Below are positions 17,455 to 24,585 of a stretch of DNA of 29,120 nucleotides, piece after piece. Below the pieces are notes generated by a model that worked only from the letters and a program-made list of their open reading frames with translations, made no database searches and was not told the origin of the DNA. How positions within the stretch are numbered: position 1 is the stretch's first letter; each line of letters begins with the position of its first letter. The stretch is taken from the NCBI GenBank assembly GCA_964613585.1, contig CAZTHL010000047.1:1-29120 (forward strand), in the 5' to 3' direction. Source of the stretch: CAZTHL01 sp964613585 (GTDB taxonomy: Bacteria > Pseudomonadota > Alphaproteobacteria > DSM-16000 > Inquilinaceae). The position numbers were made by a program, and so were the translations under genes.

Positions 17455-18802
17455 AGCCCATCACGGTCCGGGCGCGCCGGCCCGTGCCGCCCAGGTCGGC
17501 GCCGAGCGCGTCGGCGACCCGGAACAGCGGCGCGCCCGGCCCCTCGTCGAGGATCTCGGCATAGTGGAACTCGTGCCCGGCGAAGGCCGCCCCGGCCGGC
17601 CCGAGCGGCCCGGCTGCGGCGAGGCGCGCCCGGCGGTAGCCGAGGTGCAGCCGCGGCGCGGCCATGGAGCTCTCCAGCGGCAGCAGCCCGGCCATGGCGT
17701 GGCGCCGACCGTCGCCGTCGATCAGCCCGGCGCCGAGCACCATGTAGCCGCCGCACTCGCCGAGCACCGCGGCGCCGCGCCCGGCCGCCGCGCGCAGGCC
17801 GCCGAGGAGGCGCCCGGCCGCGGCCAGCCGCCCGGCGTGCAGCTCCGGATAGCCGCCCGCCAGGTAGACCGCGTCGGCGGCCGGATCGGGCGCCTCGTCG
17901 GCCAGCGGCGAGAACGGCGCCAGCTCGGCTCCGGCGCGATGCCAGCCCTCCAGCACATGCGGATAGGCGAAGGCGAAGGCGGCGTCGCGCGCCACGGCGA
18001 TGCGCTGACCGAGCGGCGCGAGCCCGGCGCCGCCGTCCCCGGCCACGGGCCGCGCGGGCCGCGCCAGGGCGATCAGCCGGTCGAGATCGGCATGCGCCTC
18101 GACCGCCGCGGCGGCCCGCTCCAGGAACGGCTCCAGCGCCGCGTGCTCCTCGGCCGGGACCAGCCCCAGATGGCGGCTCGGCACCGCCAGGTCCGGCCGG
18201 CGGGGCAGGGCGCCCAGCACCGGCAGCCCGACCCCGGCCAGGGCCTGATCCAGGGTGCGCCGGTGGCCCGGCCCGCCGACCCGGTTGAGCAGCACCCCGG
18301 CCACGCCGACATCCGCCCGGTACCGGGCGAAGCCGAGCGCCACCGCCGCCGCCGAGGCCGCCTGGCCGCTGACGTCGAGCACCAGGACGACCGGCCAGCC
18401 GGTCAGCGCGGCCACGTCCGCGGTCGAGCCGGTGCCGTCCGGCGAGCCGTCGAACAGGCCCATCACGCCCTCGGCGACGACGATCGCGGCGCCGTCGCCG
18501 GCGTCGGCCAGCACCCGGGCCAGGGTGGCCGGCCGCATGGCCCAGGCATCCACGTTGCGGCACGGCCGCCCGCCCGCCGCGGCATGGAACGCGGGGTCGA
18601 TATAGTCGGGGCCGACCTTGAGCGAGCCGACGGCCACGCCGCGCCGCCGCAGCGCGCGCAGCAGGCCGAGGGTGACGGTGGTCTTGCCGCTGCCCGAGGC
18701 CGGGGCGGCGATGATCAGCCCCGGCGTCCCGGCGCCGCCGGCTGCGCGCCCGACCCGGCCCGGCGGGCCCGGCCCGCCCGCCCCGCCCGGTCCAGGGCTC
18801 AC
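17414..18802 (-). CDS. cobB: Cobyrinate / hydrogenobyrinate a,c-diamide synthase
   Basis: This enzyme uses ATP and glutamine to amidate the a and c side chains of the corrin ring. In the 462-residue product the N-terminal P-loop is LIIAAPASGSGKTTVTLG (about 29-46), followed by KVGPDYIDPAFHAAAGG, AEGVMGLFDGSPDGTGSTADVA and LLNRVGG. The C-terminal class I glutamine amidotransferase part has YLAGGYPELHA, the nucleophile loop GECGGYMVLG (Cys) and GHEFHYAE (His). An Ala/Pro/Gly-rich leader of about 28 residues precedes the P-loop, so the true start could be internal. GTG 18802 overlaps the cobA stop by four bases (GTGA). CobB and CbiA are the aerobic and anaerobic names; sequence alone does not decide. 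The 3' end is duplicated across the assembly gap. Confidence 0.93.
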   Translation of the reverse strand: MSPGPGGAGGPGPPGRVGRAAGGAGTPGLIIAAPASGSGKTTVTLGLLRALRRRGVAVGSLKVGPDYIDPAFHAAAGGRPCRNVDAWAMRPATLARVLADAGDGAAIVVAEGVMGLFDGSPDGTGSTADVAALTGWPVVLVLDVSGQAASAAAVALGFARYRADVGVAGVLLNRVGGPGHRRTLDQALAGVGLPVLGALPRRPDLAVPSRHLGLVPAEEHAALEPFLERAAAAVEAHADLDRLIALARPARPVAGDGGAGLAPLGQRIAVARDAAFAFAYPHVLEGWHRAGAELAPFSPLADEAPDPAADAVYLAGGYPELHAGRLAAAGRLLGGLRAAAGRGAAVLGECGGYMVLGAGLIDGDGRRHAMAGLLPLESSMAAPRLHLGYRRARLAAAGPLGPAGAAFAGHEFHYAEILDEGPGAPLFRVADALGADLGGTGRRARTVMGSFVHLIDRWDAPG

Positions 18803-19671
18803 CCGACCTCGTCGATCGCGCGGGTGCCGAGCGGATCGGCGACCAGCGCGCGGCCGGCCAGCGCGCCGACCCAGTCAAGGCTGGCACGCAGCCGCACCAC
18901 CTCGCCCAGCACAAGCAGCGCCGGCGGCTCGAGCCCGGCCGCCGCCGCGTCGGCGGCGGCGCGGCCGAGCGTGGTCTCGAGCACCTGCTGCGCGGGGGTG
19001 GTGGCGCGGCAGACGATGGCCGCCGGCTCGTCGGCCCGCCGGCCGCCCTCGAGCAGGCGCCCGGCGATCACCCCCAGATGCTTGAGCGCCATGTAGATGA
19101 CCAGCACCGGCGAGCCACGGGCAAGCGCCGTCCAGTCGATGTGGTCGGGCACCTTCCCCGAGGTGTTGTGGCCGGTAACGAAGGTGACCGCCGAGTTGGT
19201 CTCCCGGTGGGTGAGCGGGATGCCGGCATAGGCGAGCCCGCCGACCCCGGCGGAGATGCCGGGGACCACGCGGAACGGCACCCGCGCCTCGACCAGCGAC
19301 AGGATCTCCTCGCCGCCGCGGCCGAACACGAACGGGTCGCCGCCCTTCAGCCTGAGCGTGCGCTGCCCGGCGCGCGCCAGCTCGACCAGGCGCGCCGAAA
19401 TGTCCCGCTGCTTCGGCGACGGCTTGCCGCCGCGCTTGCCGGCGTACTCGAGCGCCGCCCCGGGGCGTGCCAGGGTCAGCACCGCGTCCGAGACCAGCGC
19501 GTCGTAGACCACGACGTCGGCACGGGCGAGCGCGTTCCAGGCGTGGAGCGTCAGCAGCCCTGGGTCGCCGGGGCCGGCGCCGCACAGCCAGACCCAGCCC
19601 GGCTCGAACTCCGGGAAGCCCATGGACGGCAGGAGCGCCGCGGGCGTCGGCGGGATCACAGGCATGTTCAT
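18799..19671 (-). CDS. cobA: Uroporphyrinogen-III C-methyltransferase
   Basis: CobA uses two S-adenosylmethionine molecules to convert uroporphyrinogen III to precorrin-2, the committed step to cobalamin and siroheme. The 290-residue product shows WLCGAGPGDPGLLTLHAWNAL (the SAM-binding start, near residue 30), VVYDALVSD, RGGKPSPKQRDI, RLKGGDPFVFGRGGEE, VPGISAGVGGLAYAGIPLTHR, FVTGH and LVIYMALKHLG, all standard for this family. It lacks the CysG dehydrogenase domain. ATG 19671 (MNMPVIPP) and ATG 19665 are both possible starts; the frame is open upstream to 19920 but that part is low-complexity. Coupled to cobB by a four-base overlap and divergent from cbiD. Confidence 0.94.
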   Translation of the reverse strand: MNMPVIPPTPAALLPSMGFPEFEPGWVWLCGAGPGDPGLLTLHAWNALARADVVVYDALVSDAVLTLARPGAALEYAGKRGGKPSPKQRDISARLVELARAGQRTLRLKGGDPFVFGRGGEEILSLVEARVPFRVVPGISAGVGGLAYAGIPLTHRETNSAVTFVTGHNTSGKVPDHIDWTALARGSPVLVIYMALKHLGVIAGRLLEGGRRADEPAAIVCRATTPAQQVLETTLGRAAADAAAAGLEPPALLVLGEVVRLRASLDWVGALAGRALVADPLGTRAIDEVG

Positions 19672-19820
19672 GGCCCCGCAGGTTAGAGAATGAGCCGCGA
19701 CGCGCAAGCGCCTCGGCCATGCCGACCGGCCGCCCATGGACGGCGTGGCGCCGTGACCGGTCGGCGCCGGTCCGACGCTCGGCTCCCAAGGCGCCGGCGG
19801 CCGGGTCCGGGCCGATGGGG

Positions 19821-19854
19821 TAGGGTTTTGTCGGTGACTGTAGGCTTTTGTCGG
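19821..19854. promoter_or_regulatory. Tandem 14-bp direct repeat, possible operator
   Basis: TAGGGTTTTGTCGG (19821-19834) and TAGGCTTTTGTCGG (19841-19854) differ at one base and start 20 bp apart, about two helical turns, so a dimeric regulator could bind both on one face of the DNA. The T-rich core stands out in very GC-rich surroundings. Confidence 0.5.
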
Positions 19855-19952
19855 GCCGGCACGCGGCCATCCCGGACGAGGCGGGCCCCTCGCGTGGCGG
19901 ACGCCGCCTGGAAGGCGCACTGCGCCCGATGCCGACCTCCCACTACCACGCG

Positions 19953-19970
19953 ATCCGTTGCCAATCCGTT
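19953..19970. promoter_or_regulatory. Tandem ATCCGTT direct repeat, possible operator
   Basis: ATCCGTT occurs at 19953-19959 and 19964-19970, 11 bp apart start to start, one helical turn, about 65-80 bp before the cbiD start. Confidence 0.35.
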
Positions 19971-20034
19971 ACCGACCCCATGGCGGATGGGATTTGTTAT
20001 CCGCCGCTTGACCTCCTGCGGGGCTGGCCGCGAA

Positions 20035-21168
20035 ATGCCGGGCATGCCCGTCTCCGTTCCCTCCGCGCCCGCGCCCGCGCGCCCCGAGGCGCCGCCGGCC
20101 GCACCGCTCAGGCGCGGCTGGACCACCGGGGCCTGCGCCGCCGCGGCCAGCCGCGCGGCCTACCAGGCGCTCGTCACCGGCGACTTCCCGGATCCGGTCA
20201 CCGTGCGCCTGCCGAAGGGGCAGGAGCCGGCGTTCCCCCTGGCCCGCCAGGCGCTCGAGGCCGGGCGCGCCAGCGCCGGCATCGTCAAGGACGCCGGCGA
20301 CGACCCGGACGTGACCCATGGCGCGTTGGTGCTGGCCACCGTCACCCGCGCCGCGCCCGGCCGCGGCGTCATGTTCCAGGCCGGGGAGGGGGTTGGCACC
20401 GTGACCCGCGCCGGCCTGCCGGTGCCGCCGGGCGAGCCGGCGATCAACCCCGGGCCGCGGCAGCTGATCGCCGCGCAGATCGCCGAGCTCGCCGCCCGCC
20501 TCGGCGACCCGGGCGACGTCACCGTCGAGATCGCCGTGCCGGGCGGGGCGGCGCTGGCCGAGAGGACGCTGAACGGCCGGCTCGGCGTGGTCGGCGGCCT
20601 GTCGATCCTGGGCACCACGGGCATCGTGGTGCCGTTTTCCTGTGCCGCCTGGATCCATTCGATCCACCGGGGCGTCGATGTCGCCCGCGCCGCCGGCCTC
20701 GAGCACATCGCCGGCGCCACCGGCTCCACCTCGGAGGCGGCGGTCCGGCGCCTCCACGGCCTCGCCGACCAGGCGCTGGTCGACATGGGCGACTTCGCCG
20801 GCGCGCTGCTCAAGTACCTGCGCCGGCACCCCGTGCCGCGGCTGACCATCGCCGGCGGCTTCGGCAAGATCGGCAAGCTCGGCGCCGGCCACCTGGATCT
20901 GCATTCCGGGCGCAGCGCGGTGGATCTGCCCTGGCTGGCGGAGGTCGCGGCCGCGGCCGGCGGCTCGGACGCGCTGGCCCGGGCGATCCGCGCAGCCAAC
21001 ACGGCGAGCGAGACGCTGGGCTTGGCAGAGGCCGAGGGCGTGCCGCTGGCCGACGCCGTGGCCGCCCGCGCCCGCGACACCGCCCGCCGCACCGTGGACG
21101 ATCGGGTTGCCGTCGAGGTCGTCATCTTCGACCGGAAGGGCGCCCTGGCCGGCCGGGCCGGGCCATGA
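20035..21168 (+). CDS. cbiD: Cobalt-precorrin-5B C1-methyltransferase
   Basis: CbiD methylates C1 of cobalt-precorrin-5B using S-adenosylmethionine, the route where cobalt is inserted early; its presence beside cobA/cobK suggests a mixed gene set as in many alphaproteobacteria. The 377-residue product shows LRRGWTTGACAAAASRAAY (about residues 23-41), SAGIVKDAGDDPDVTHGALV, GVGTVTRAGLPVPPGEPAINP, NGRLGVVGGLSILGTTGIV, AGATGSTSEAAVRRLHGL and LTIAGGFGKIGKLGAGHLDLHS, all typical of CbiD. ATG 20035 or ATG 20044 are both possible; no clear ribosome site decides. The longer open frame back to 19690 is intergenic noise. First gene of the plus-strand cobalamin pair. Confidence 0.93.
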   Translation: MPGMPVSVPSAPAPARPEAPPAAPLRRGWTTGACAAAASRAAYQALVTGDFPDPVTVRLPKGQEPAFPLARQALEAGRASAGIVKDAGDDPDVTHGALVLATVTRAAPGRGVMFQAGEGVGTVTRAGLPVPPGEPAINPGPRQLIAAQIAELAARLGDPGDVTVEIAVPGGAALAERTLNGRLGVVGGLSILGTTGIVVPFSCAAWIHSIHRGVDVARAAGLEHIAGATGSTSEAAVRRLHGLADQALVDMGDFAGALLKYLRRHPVPRLTIAGGFGKIGKLGAGHLDLHSGRSAVDLPWLAEVAAAAGGSDALARAIRAANTASETLGLAEAEGVPLADAVAARARDTARRTVDDRVAVEVVIFDRKGALAGRAGP

Positions 21169-21396
21169 CGGAGGACATGCCTTCACCCTGCCCCGAGCCG
21201 CGTCATGATGCAGGATGAATCGTCACCGTCCCCCACGCCGCGCGTGGGAGAGGGGCGGGAAGGGGGCGCTGCGGCGGCGGCACGGGCAAACGCCGGCGAT
21301 GGCCCGACCGGCGAGACCGCGCGCGCCCCTCCTGGCCCTCCCGCCCGCACGGCGGGGGCGAGGGGATGCGGTCGTGACCGTCATGGCGCCGCGCGG
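21169..21396. other. Low-complexity spacer between cbiD and cobK with hairpin
   Basis: 228 bp of Pro/Arg/Gly-coding GC-rich sequence without family resemblance, although one frame stays open into cobK from ATG 21205. CCCACGC (21232-21238), loop CGC, GCGTGGG (21242-21248) is a perfect hairpin of the kind common in extragenic repeats. Confidence 0.4.
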
Positions 21397-22140
21397 GTGC
21401 TGATCCTGGGCGGCACGGCTGAGGCGGCGGCGCTCGCCGCGGCGCTGGCGGAGCGGCCGGGGGTCGAGCCGGTCACCTCGCTGGCCGGCCGCACCCGGGC
21501 GCCGGCGCGGCCGCCGGGCGAGCTGCGCATCGGCGGCTTCCACGGCGCCCAGGGCCTCGCGGCCTATCTGGAGGCCGAGCGCATCGCCGCCCTGGTCGAC
21601 GCCACCCATCCCTTCGCCGCAGCCATCAGCGCCAACGCCGCCACGGCCGGCGCGGCCACGGGCGTGCCGCTCCTCCGGCTCGAGCGGCCGCCCTGGACGC
21701 CCGGCCCGGGCGACGCCTGGCACGAGGTCGCCGACATGACGGGCGCGGCGGCCGCGCTCGCCGGCGTCGGCGGCCGCGTGTTCCTGTCGGTCGGCCGGCA
21801 GGACCTCGGGCCCTTCGCCGAGATCCGCGACCGCCGCTTCCTGGTGCGGATGATCGACCCGCCGGAGGCGCCGCTGCCGCTCGCCGACCCTGAGATCGTC
21901 CTCGGTCGCGGCCCGTTCACCGAGGCGGCGGAGATCGCGCTGCTGCGCCGGCACCGCATCGCCGTGCTGGTCGCCAAGAACAGCGGCGGCGCGGCCACCT
22001 ATCCGAAGCTCGCCGCCGCCCGCCGTCTCGGCCTGCCCTGCATCCTGGTGCGCCGGCCCCGGAAGCCGCCCGTCGACACCGTCACCTCCGTCGAGGCCGC
22101 CCAGGAGTGGCTTGAGGAGACGCTTCGCAGATCGGGTTGA
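21397..22140 (+). CDS. cobK: Precorrin-6A / cobalt-precorrin-6A reductase
   Basis: CobK (CbiJ) reduces precorrin-6A to precorrin-6B with NADPH in corrin ring synthesis. The conserved N-terminus VLILGGTAEAAALAAALAER begins at 21397, followed by ELRIGGFHGAQGL, ALVDATHPFAAAISANA, FLSVGRQDLGPFAE, FLVRMIDPPE and VLVAKNSGGAATYPKLAAARRLGLP, giving 247 residues, the usual family length. The start is uncertain. GTG 21397 lacks a ribosome site. ATG 21205 would add 64 low-complexity residues. A better-looking start, GTG 21374 behind GAGGGG, reads MTVMAPR in another frame and would join VLILGG only with an indel around 21385-21396. Co-directional with cbiD; ends the cobalamin block. Confidence 0.9.
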   Translation: MLILGGTAEAAALAAALAERPGVEPVTSLAGRTRAPARPPGELRIGGFHGAQGLAAYLEAERIAALVDATHPFAAAISANAATAGAATGVPLLRLERPPWTPGPGDAWHEVADMTGAAAALAGVGGRVFLSVGRQDLGPFAEIRDRRFLVRMIDPPEAPLPLADPEIVLGRGPFTEAAEIALLRRHRIAVLVAKNSGGAATYPKLAAARRLGLPCILVRRPRKPPVDTVTSVEAAQEWLEETLRRSG

Positions 22141-22161
22141 GGTCGATCGGAGCCCCCGTCG

Positions 22162-22284
22162 CGATCCGCAAGCCATCGCTGAGAAGTCCCCGCGGCGTTG
22201 CGGTCCGCTCCTCGCCGGCGCCGCAATCCGACCCCGCCCGGCTGCCGACAGAAGCCCGACACAGGGGGGCGACAGGTTCATGTC
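22162..22284 (-). pseudogene. DUF5615-like (PIN-type toxin) remnant
   Basis: On the minus strand, GAC-ATG at 22284-22279 begins D-MNLSPPCVGLLSAAG, close to the DUF5615 start (L-I-D-MNLSP-x-x-V-x-LL-x-x-AG), and about 17 residues later comes DFSAMACGS, resembling the conserved D-F-x-x-x-LA part of that family. The stretch between is far shorter than in intact proteins and the residues before D are replaced by the palindromic element ending at 22292. DUF5615 genes normally follow a DUF433 gene, and a broken DUF433 gene is exactly upstream. The match is short, so this is a tentative call. Confidence 0.4.
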
Positions 22285-22291
22285 GGTTAGA

Positions 22292-22412
22292 GCATATCCG
22301 CGTGACGCGACATCGGCACCGGCCCGCGCCCCCGGCCGGCCCGCCTGAGCATACCGTCGTCGAGTGGCCGGGCCGGGGAGCGCACCGGCGATGCCACCGA
22401 AACCGGAGACGC
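22292..22412 (+). repeat. Palindromic element, copy B (121 bp)
   Basis: Bounded by GCATATCCG (22292-22300) and CGGAGACGC (22404-22412), which pair at 7 of 9 positions. The central part is a long imperfect palindrome. It matches the reverse complement of 24621-24740 along its length, most clearly in GCATACCGTCG, GTGGCCGGGC and CCGGCGATGCCACC. It lies between a DUF433 pseudogene and a DUF5615-like remnant. Confidence 0.7.
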
Positions 22413-22422
22413 TTGAGCAGCG

Positions 22423-22653
22423 TCATGCCGCCGGCAGAGCGGCCTCGCCCTGCTCGCTGCGCCGAGCGGTGTATCGCCGGGGCTGAGTGACGTCTTCCCG
22501 TTCCAAATAAGGATAGTCGGTCAGCATCTCCTCGGACGCTCTGACCGGCGGCGACCCGGCCGACGATCATCCCCACCGTGACGCGCATCCCCGGATGCAC
22601 GGCTTGCCACCCATCACGTCCGGCCGTCGCGTGATGCGATCGGGATCCTTCAT
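22423..22653 (-). pseudogene. DUF433 antitoxin-like gene with two compensating frameshifts
   Basis: DUF433 proteins are about 75 residues long, have a winged-helix-like fold and usually act as antitoxins to a DUF5615/PIN toxin. The start (ATG 22653) reads MKDPDRITRRPDVMGGKPCIR, then a base is missing near 22589. The next frame reads MRVTVGMIVGRVAAGQSV, then an extra base lies at 22534. The third segment reads EEMLTDYPYLEREDVTQ and runs to TGA at 22423. The two shifts cancel, and the reconstructed protein is 76 residues, the family length. A functional gene with sequencing errors cannot be excluded, but both errors would have to be in 60 bp, and the partner gene is also damaged. Confidence 0.85.
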
Positions 22654-22700
22654 GTGCTCGTCCACCCTTCGACACGACGTCCCATGACAACAACGAAGAT

Positions 22701-22768
22701 CGTCATTGCGAGCGACGCAAAGCGATCCACGCTTTGATTGGCCGCTGCCGAAGACGAACCTGGATCGC
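22701..22768. repeat. Extragenic repeat with hairpin, left end
   Basis: CGTCATTGCGAGCG at 22701-22714, then GCGATCCA (22722-22729) that pairs with TGGATCGC (22761-22768). The phrase GTCATTGCGAGCG...GCGATCCA is a common form of dispersed intergenic repeat in proteobacteria. The inverted counterpart GCAATGACG lies at 23205-23213, so the pair may bound a 513-bp unit that includes a small gene. Confidence 0.5.
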
Positions 22769-22998
22769 CAGGGCGCCGGGCGAAGCCGGCGCGTTCCAGC
22801 CCTTTGAAGTCCGGCCCAGGCCAAGGGATGGCGCCCGCTCGCCACGGCGCGTCGCACCTGCATCGTCGCGCCGCAGGCGCCCGTTGCGGAAGCCGCTTCG
22901 CGCCCGCGTCCGCACCCCGTAGCCTTGAGCCATGGCACGGCTCGGCGGTTGCCCGGGACCGTGCCCGCGCGCTTCCTTGTCCGCTGCCGGAGACCATC

Positions 22999-23169
22999 AT
23001 GGACGTGTCGGTGCTGATCATCTTCTTCGTAGTTCTGAAGGTCTTGTTCCTTGTCGCGGCCGGCGTGCTGATCACCATCGGCCTCAGGGCCTTCCGTCGG
23101 CGTCAAGCGCGCCTGGCCGAAACGAGCGGCCCATCCGTTGTTCAGCCCTCGCCCCACGCATCGGAGTAG
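22999..23169 (+). CDS. Small single-span membrane protein, 56 residues
   Basis: ATG 22999 is preceded by GGAGA (22989-22993) at about 5 nt and opens a 56-residue protein. Residues 2 to about 27 form one strongly hydrophobic helix (VSVLIIFFVVLKVLFLVAAG, then VLITIGL), followed by a positive RAFRRRQAR stretch and a polar tail. The charge pattern predicts the N-terminus outside and the tail in the cytoplasm. I do not recognise a family. The frame is open further upstream (from 22738) but that part is Arg/Pro-rich repeat sequence. It lies between inverted repeat ends in a zone of gene remnants, with no clear partner. Confidence 0.55.
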   Translation: MDVSVLIIFFVVLKVLFLVAAGVLITIGLRAFRRRQARLAETSGPSVVQPSPHASE

Positions 23170-23337
23170 CGCCGGGATGACGGCGAGCCTTTGTCCTGGC
23201 GGTTGCAATGACGGGGAAACATTGGAGAAAGTATGCTTGCCAGCGCAGCGAAAGCTCTCCAGGCGTTTCGCTTGCCGGGGTCACGAGTCAGTCGGACTCG
23301 ATTGCCGCGTGTTCAGCAACACTCGTGGACTCGGGTA

Positions 23338-23685
23338 TGCGTACATCGAGATGATCTTCTCGTCGAAGCCCGGCAGTCGGCGCCGATATTTGGCGATGAG
23401 CTGCGGATCGAACGTCGCGAGCCGATCCCGCGGCACCGCGATCGGCAGCTTGCCGGTGGCGGTCAAGAGCGTCTTCCGACCGTAGCCGTTACGCCGGTTG
23501 CCGCTGCCGTCGGCGCCCTCCTCGGCCAAGTGGTGGTCCATCTCGGCGTTCAAGGCCCGCTCGGCGAAGGCGAGCTTCAGCTCGTCGAGGACGCCGCCCT
23601 CGGTCAGCGCGGAGCCGGGGTCACGCCCGGCCAGCAACTGGTCCAACCGCTCGTCCGGGATCGAGGGCGCTTTGCGTCGTGCCAT
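23338..23685 (-). pseudogene. IS256-family transposase, N-terminal fragment
   Basis: From ATG 23685 the frame reads an IS256/Mutator-type N-terminus: LDELKLAFAERALNAEMDHHL, RRNGYGRKTLLTATGKLPI, VPRDRLATFDPQLIAKY and LPGFDEKIISMYA, 116 residues of a normal 400. Homology then stops at about 23338 and the frame continues for 18 unrelated residues. The DDE catalytic domain is absent, so the fragment is inactive. GGAAATCCTGACAC at 23725-23738, just outside the start, resembles the terminal repeat of such elements (read inward as GTGTCAGGATTTCC). Confidence 0.88.
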
Positions 23686-23724
23686 GCCAGGGTCTCCTTC
23701 CTCTCCCTGTCATGCCGCCACCAC

Positions 23725-23738
23725 GGAAATCCTGACAC
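23725..23738. repeat. Probable IS256-type terminal repeat remnant
   Basis: GGAAATCCTGACAC, 40 bp before the transposase fragment start, in the expected position for the element's end. The matching other end is not in the window. Confidence 0.4.
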
Positions 23739-23886
23739 TCCCACCAGCGGCGTCGCCGGCCTTCTGTTCCAGGCCGCCCACGTCGCCCTGCCGCCCAACA
23801 TGCGCGAACCCGCCGCCTGACCTCCTTAACAATAAGTCGTAACGTCCAACGCTCGATAGCAGGCTGTTGAAGAAGTCGCCTACCGC

Positions 23887-24118
23887 TCAGCGACGGCAGC
23901 ATCCATCGCCGCCGCCCTGGCGCTGAAGCTGGATCGGTGGGCAGGGCACCGAACCATAGGAGCAGAACACGCAGCAGTTACCCGGCTTCGGGCGGAGCAG
24001 CGCGGCAGCCCTCGCACTCGTAGAAGAATTGGCAGGCGTCGGTCGGCATCGCCTCGATTTTGCGATGGCCGCAGTGCGGGCAGGTGATCTCGGAGCGAAG
24101 CTCGGGCCGGATGGTCAT
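23887..24118 (-). pseudogene. GDCCVxC-type small Cys-rich protein gene, frameshifted
   Basis: ATG 24118 overlaps the transposase stop (ATGA). The first 39 codons read MTIRPELRSEITCPHCGHRK then MPTDACQFFYECEGCR, with CPHC and CEGC zinc-type pairs. One surplus base at about 24001 then shifts the frame to a stop. The next frame continues LLRPKPGNCCVFCSYGSVPC followed by PPIQ, which is the GDCCVxC family core with Asn replacing Asp, and runs to TGA 23887. The whole matches, as I recall it, the family annotated as GDCCVxC domain-containing (seleno)protein. Function is unknown; redox or metal binding is inferred from the cysteines. It lies wholly inside the IS ends. Confidence 0.75.
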
Positions 24119-24585
24119 GGCGACACCGCCAGCAGCTTGGGCAACCGCACCAGGTTGTATGCGGCGGCCGTGAAGGCGAAGGCCCAGTCCACCTTGTCGA
24201 GGCCGCGCAGCTTGGTCTTGCGCATCCCCGCCACCGTCTTGATCCAGCCGAAGGCTTCTTCGATGCGCTTGCGGATGCGCTGGCTGGCCGCGTAGCCGGG
24301 ATGGCGCGTGGTGCGGCCGTCGATGGCCGAGCGCCGTCGGCTGGTGTTCCTGGCCACGTGCGGTCGGACGTTCAGGGTCCGCAGTTCCTCGACGAAATCG
24401 GCGGCATCGTAGCCCCGGTCCGCCCCCAGCGTAATGGCGCGCGGACGATCGGCCCAGGCTTCGATCATGTCCAGCGCCGCCAAGCGCTCGGCATGGCCCG
24501 ACACCCGGGTCATGCGGGTGTCGATGATCAGACCCGAGCGGTTCTCCATCAGGCCGTGGCCGATGAAGCAGAGCTTGGCCTCCAT
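24115..24585 (-). pseudogene. IS5-family transposase, C-terminal half
   Basis: The 156-residue frame reads GHGLMENRSGLIIDTRMTR, LGADRGYDAADFVEELR (second catalytic Asp), NTSRRRSAIDGRTTRHPGY, QRIRKRIEEAFGWIKTVAG (catalytic Glu) and AFTAAAYNLVRLPKLL, the normal C-terminus of IS5-like DDE transposases. The N-terminal half with the first catalytic Asp is missing; only about 20 bp separate the ATG from the right terminal repeat, so a deletion removed it. The stop overlaps the start of the GDCCVxC-type gene. Confidence 0.88.

Larger units (their letters stand above)
19672..20034. promoter_or_regulatory. Divergent cobA-cbiD intergenic region, 363 bp
   Basis: This region must hold the promoters for cobBA (minus) and cbiD-cobK (plus). 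I could not find the B12 box or other conserved parts of a cobalamin riboswitch on either strand. It instead holds two kinds of tandem direct repeat, listed separately, and a hairpin GGCGGAT (19982-19988) / ATCCGCC (19999-20005) with a 10-nt loop, 30 bp before the cbiD start. Confidence 0.55.

Noticed and set aside
14750..19096. 1448-codon plus-strand frame running through the N gap
   Set aside because: It exists only because Ns carry no stops and the DNA is very GC-rich; its product is low-complexity Arg/Pro/Ala sequence.
19672..20034. Cobalamin riboswitch upstream of cobA or cbiD
   Set aside because: Expected from context, but I could not find the B12 box or the conserved core on either strand.
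22567..23208. 213-codon minus-strand frame ending in the DUF433 start
   Set aside because: Only its last 22-30 residues are meaningful, belonging to the frameshifted DUF433 gene; the rest is antisense to the small membrane protein and repeat DNA.
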